Source: Pseudomonas palleroniana
GTDB taxonomy: Bacteria; Pseudomonadota; Gammaproteobacteria; Pseudomonadales; Pseudomonadaceae
Direction: 5' to 3'
Assembly: GCF_003031675.1 (NCBI RefSeq)
Contig: NZ_PYWX01000071.1
Coordinates: forward strand, 176,269-240,268
Length of the DNA: 64,000 nt
The position numbers were made by a program, and so were the translations under genes. This document shows, piece by piece, positions 61,133 to 64,000 of the stretch. The notes below the pieces were generated by a model. The model worked only from the letters and a program-made list of their open reading frames with translations, searched no databases and was not told the origin of the DNA. Numbering within the stretch: the stretch's first letter is position 1; each line of letters begins with the position of its first letter.

Positions 61133-62860
61133 ATGATCATCCGGATGCCCGCCCCACCCCACCAAACTTTTCAACCTCATCTGGATCATCAGCCCGTTGC
61201 CGAGCGCACGCCTGGAACTGCTGCATTTAAAACGCCTAAAAACTACGACCGAATCACCACTTCCTTTTCTTCCCCTTCTACTTCCTCTCTGGATCTTACA
61301 CAAACAAACCTTCCAGCCGGGCTTCCGCTGCCGAAAGATAAAATGCTTTCCTTTCTATACAGTGAAACCCAGAAGAAATGGTATTTGACCGGTAAGGACG
61401 TCAATTACTCATCGCCGTTCAGAGTCGGATCTTCCATTCCAAACTATCCCGCCCCTATCACGCTCTACTCGATATCCAGCAATAACTGGATACCTGCGGT
61501 CAGCTTGCCGACGCACGCCAAGGATAACGACTTGATCGTGATCGAGTCGTCTGCGGACAAGCCTGTAACGATAGAAGGGAAAAATATCGTGCCTGCGCAG
61601 AGCGCTATCTTGAACAAGGATGAAAAACGCATTTATCAATACTCCGAAATTGATAAAGGCTGGAAGCTGTTCACGCCACAGAAAAATCCCACCCCATCGA
61701 TCGCGCCCATCGAACCAAAGCCCGTAATGCCCGAGGCGCAAGAGGCCAAAGCGCTGAAACTCGAGGGCAAAAAAACAATATTTTTATTGGATGACGCCGC
61801 CAACGAAAAAACCGTCAAACTCCCCGACATTGCCAATGACAATGATCTGGTCAGGCTCACATCAAGCGCTAGACAGACTTTTAATATCAATACATCCAAT
61901 ATAAACAATCGCAGCGCAATGACATTGGATAAAGGGGAAGAATACATATTCAAATACATCACAAAAAACAAAAAATGGGAAATGATACGTGCCCCGGAGA
62001 AATTCTTTGACATTAAGACCCTGGCCAATAGCCAAGTACCCGACCTGAGCAAGCCCAAAACTTATATTGAAATTTCCAAAAACGCCATCTCGCCAAATTT
62101 GAAACTTCCCAGCAGCCAGCCGCCTGGGTCAGAGGTCATCGTGAGTTCCTCTTCGAGCCACCACACCATGGTTGACATGGGAAACTCACAAGAAACCGTC
62201 AAGCCTGGGGAGGTGGTCGTTTTCAAAGTTGATAATAATAAAAAGTGGAAAAGGGAAACGGTTACCATCGATTTGCTTTTTCTCTACAACAATGAATTGC
62301 CGAAAGAACTGAGCAAAGACAAAATACAAAAACACGTCAAGCAGTCCATGAATGAAACCAACCAGGCACTGGTCAATTCAGGGGCAAACTTCACCTACCG
62401 AGCCGTTGCAGTGAAAGAGTTTGAAGATAATCAAGGCTGGGCCAAAACAAATACCAGCCATGTTTTAAATCAACTCAGAAATGACCCGCGAGCCCAGGCC
62501 ATGCTGGATGACGTTAAAGCCGATGGTATGTTTTACCTTGCAAATCTCAAAGACCCTGCGGCATCAGGAAGAGCATTCCTTGGGCCGGGCAAGAAAGAAA
62601 TGATTGCCACCTCAAACACTTACTCAACCTATGTCATCAGGCATGAGCTCGCCCACAATATGGGTGTAACTCACGCAGGGGAAGACTTCGGCCCGTCTCA
62701 GGGCTTGGCCGGTAAAACCGTGATGGGCCACTCCTTGAACCTGTATTACTCCACGCCACATCGCTATACGGACGAAGGAGAACCCCTGGGCATTGAAGGA
62801 AAAATCGACGCCGTTGGCGCCATGAACAAAATCTCCGCTGAAGTCGCTGCCTACCGATAA
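61133..62860 (+). CDS. Metzincin-type metalloprotease with internal repeats
   Basis: A 575-residue protein without an evident signal peptide. The zinc site STYVIRHELAHNMGVTHAGE (HExxHxxGxxH at residues 504-514, Glu505 catalytic) and a possible Met-turn in KTVMGHSLNLYYSTP mark a metzincin, perhaps near M12B or M72. Upstream, three divergent repeats of 90-105 residues occur at about 107-180, 214-284 and 308-373. Each has an LP...DNDL-type strand, a serine-rich strand and a closing aromatic/KKW element. The start has AAGGTG at six bases. Its codons and composition are clearly AT-richer than those of its neighbours, suggesting transfer. Secretion route and target are unknown. Confidence 0.8.
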   Translation: MIIRMPAPPHQTFQPHLDHQPVAERTPGTAAFKTPKNYDRITTSFSSPSTSSLDLTQTNLPAGLPLPKDKMLSFLYSETQKKWYLTGKDVNYSSPFRVGSSIPNYPAPITLYSISSNNWIPAVSLPTHAKDNDLIVIESSADKPVTIEGKNIVPAQSAILNKDEKRIYQYSEIDKGWKLFTPQKNPTPSIAPIEPKPVMPEAQEAKALKLEGKKTIFLLDDAANEKTVKLPDIANDNDLVRLTSSARQTFNINTSNINNRSAMTLDKGEEYIFKYITKNKKWEMIRAPEKFFDIKTLANSQVPDLSKPKTYIEISKNAISPNLKLPSSQPPGSEVIVSSSSSHHTMVDMGNSQETVKPGEVVVFKVDNNKKWKRETVTIDLLFLYNNELPKELSKDKIQKHVKQSMNETNQALVNSGANFTYRAVAVKEFEDNQGWAKTNTSHVLNQLRNDPRAQAMLDDVKADGMFYLANLKDPAASGRAFLGPGKKEMIATSNTYSTYVIRHELAHNMGVTHAGEDFGPSQGLAGKTVMGHSLNLYYSTPHRYTDEGEPLGIEGKIDAVGAMNKISAEVAAYR

Positions 62861-62914
62861 AACACAGAACAACCTGCGGGCACCAGAACGGCTCCGCAGG
62901 CGGGTTCGCAAGGG

Positions 62915-63622
62915 TCAGCCGGCCAAACCGACGAACATATCCTGCACGTCATCATGGTTGTCCAGGCCTTCCAGGAAGGCTTCGACTTCGGCCATCTGCT
63001 CATCGGTCAAGCCGCTGACCGGGTTCTTCGGCACATAACCCAGCTTGGCCGACAGCACGGTGAAGCCCTGCTCCGGCAGTGCTTTCTGCACAGCGTCGAG
63101 GTCGGTGGTCTCGGTGATGAACAGGGTGGTGCCCTCTTCCTCGCCGTCTTCAAAATCCTGGGCGCCGGCTTCAATAGCGGCCATTTCCGGGTCCGCGTCC
63201 GGGGTGTCCGGCGAGGCTTCGATCAGGCCGACATGGTTGAAGTCCCAGGCCACGGAGCCGGAGGCACCCAGTTGGCCCTTGCGGAATGCCACGCGGATTT
63301 CCGCCACGGTGCGGTTGATGTTGTCGGTCACGCACTCGACGATCAACGGCACCTGATGCGGGGCAAAACCTTCATAGGTGACACGGTGGTACTGCACGGT
63401 TTCGCCCAGCAGGCCGGCGCCTTTCTTGATGGCGCGGTCCAGGGTTTCCTTGGGCATCGAGGCCTTTTTGGCCTGCTCCACCACCAGACGCAGGTGGGCG
63501 TTGGTCGCGGTGTCGGCACCGTTACGGGCGGCGATGGTGATCTCTTTCACCAGCTTGCCGAAGATCTTGCCCTTGGCATTGGCTGCCGCTTCTTTATGTT
63601 TGACTTTCCACTGTGCGCCCAT
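62915..63622 (-). CDS. YebC/PmpR-family DNA-binding or translation-associated protein
   Basis: A 235-residue YebC-family protein. It starts MGAQWKVKHKEAAANAKGKI rather than the MAGHSKW of PmpR, which marks the YeeN-type second branch. KASMPKETLDRAIKKGAGLL and GASGSVAWDFNHVGLIE are the core motifs. YebC proteins were described as regulators (PmpR) and more recently as helpers of translation of proline-rich stretches. The nearby genes do not narrow the function. Confidence 0.9.
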   Translation of the reverse strand: MGAQWKVKHKEAAANAKGKIFGKLVKEITIAARNGADTATNAHLRLVVEQAKKASMPKETLDRAIKKGAGLLGETVQYHRVTYEGFAPHQVPLIVECVTDNINRTVAEIRVAFRKGQLGASGSVAWDFNHVGLIEASPDTPDADPEMAAIEAGAQDFEDGEEEGTTLFITETTDLDAVQKALPEQGFTVLSAKLGYVPKNPVSGLTDEQMAEVEAFLEGLDNHDDVQDMFVGLAG

Positions 63623-63721
63623 GACTCACTCTCTTTTATCCATCGCGCCGAAACGTCTACTGGCCGGCGCTTTGGGGGCAGAGTTTATAGGGCAAGAACG
63701 CTCCAATCCACCAAAAAACCG

Positions 63722-64000
63722 TCAAGCGGCCAACTCGAAAAACGCCTGGATCAAGCGCAATGAGCGACGTCGCTCCAGGCAACCGAGCAGGTGCCGGTTG
63801 ACCAGCCCATCACCTTGCAAGGCAATCGCCTGTACCCGAGGGTCGGGGCTGACCTCCATTGACGACACCACGCCCACGCCCAATTGCGCGGCGACGGCTT
63901 CGGTGACCGCTTCACGGCTGTCCAGCTCCAGCAACACCCTCGGCTGTACACCGCCCGCCTGGCAGGCGTCATCAAAGGTACGGCGGGTGATGGAGCCGGG
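63722..64000 (-). CDS. LysR-family regulator, C-terminal part (cut by window edge)
   Basis: The visible 92 residues show the end of a type 2 periplasmic-binding effector domain: PGSITRRTFDDACQAG, PRVLLELDSREAVTEAVAAQ and LGVGVVSSMEVSPDPRVQAI, ending RLIQAFFELAA. The N-terminal helix-turn-helix lies outside the window. The pattern VLLELDSREAV...GLGVG is typical of LysR proteins. Confidence 0.82.
   Translation of the reverse strand, partial: PGSITRRTFDDACQAGGVQPRVLLELDSREAVTEAVAAQLGVGVVSSMEVSPDPRVQAIALQGDGLVNRHLLGCLERRRSLRLIQAFFELAA

Overview
The window looks like chromosomal DNA of a fluorescent Pseudomonas, most likely the P. fluorescens group. The evidence is the high-GC coding, a leucine/isovalerate (liu) cluster carrying a CrcY-type regulatory RNA, a PrrF-type iron RNA, a six-gene Mrp/Sha antiporter operon with fused A and B subunits, and several paired inverted REP sequences (REPIN-like) of the GTGGGAGGGGGCTTGCTCCCGAT type. 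I saw no tRNA, rRNA, CRISPR array or intact insertion sequence.

Layout. 1-1838: organosulfur-type flavin enzymes on the minus strand (LLM monooxygenase, a detached acyl-CoA-dehydrogenase C-terminal domain, an SfnB-like oxidoreductase). 1994-3579: XRE-cupin regulator divergent from a DMT exporter. 3704-9743: mnhA(B)CDEFG sodium/proton antiporter. 9953-16971: housekeeping genes (signal peptidase, RibD-like reductase, S51 peptidase, cysS, glnS, ppiB, lpxH). 17062-21796: MarR-controlled tripartite drug efflux operon with two operator repeats. 21952-29036: tamB-tamA, an acetyltransferase and xthA. 29239-33054: a PstS-OmpA fusion, an ACAD10/11-type acyl-CoA dehydrogenase and a LysR regulator.

33057-42283 is a complete leucine/isovalerate pathway: liuR, liuE, then crcY on its own sigma-54 promoter, a divergent acyl-CoA ligase, and liuABCD. 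LiuR-like operators precede liuR and lie between the ligase and liuA. The liuA leader carries an Hfq/Crc-type CA motif, so the CbrB-CrcY relief circuit and one of its probable targets are neighbours. 42280-43680 holds an S24-type repressor whose two catalytic residues are replaced, its paired operators, a DUF3077-like gene broken by an 86-bp tandem duplication, and a Fur-regulated prrF gene.

43952-51976 holds an M14 peptidase and a possible redox/signalling island. An ECF sigma factor and its anti-sigma sit at one end, and an SrpA-type catalase with cytochrome b561 at the other. Both promoters read GGAAT-N16-CGTC, which defines a small regulon. Between them is a three-gene operon: a stand-alone NRPS-like adenylation enzyme, a TmpA-like membrane flavin reductase overlapping it by 413 nt, and a crotonase. 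The first two resemble the halves of the fused fungal TmpB-type protein, and this is the most novel part of the window.

51973-58334 is a Csu-type archaic chaperone-usher pilus operon with four pilin-like subunits. 58529-62860 holds an AFG1/ZapE ATPase, a leucine-rich-repeat protein kinase, and an AT-richer metzincin protease with internal repeats, possibly acquired. The window closes with a YebC-family protein and a LysR gene cut by the window edge.
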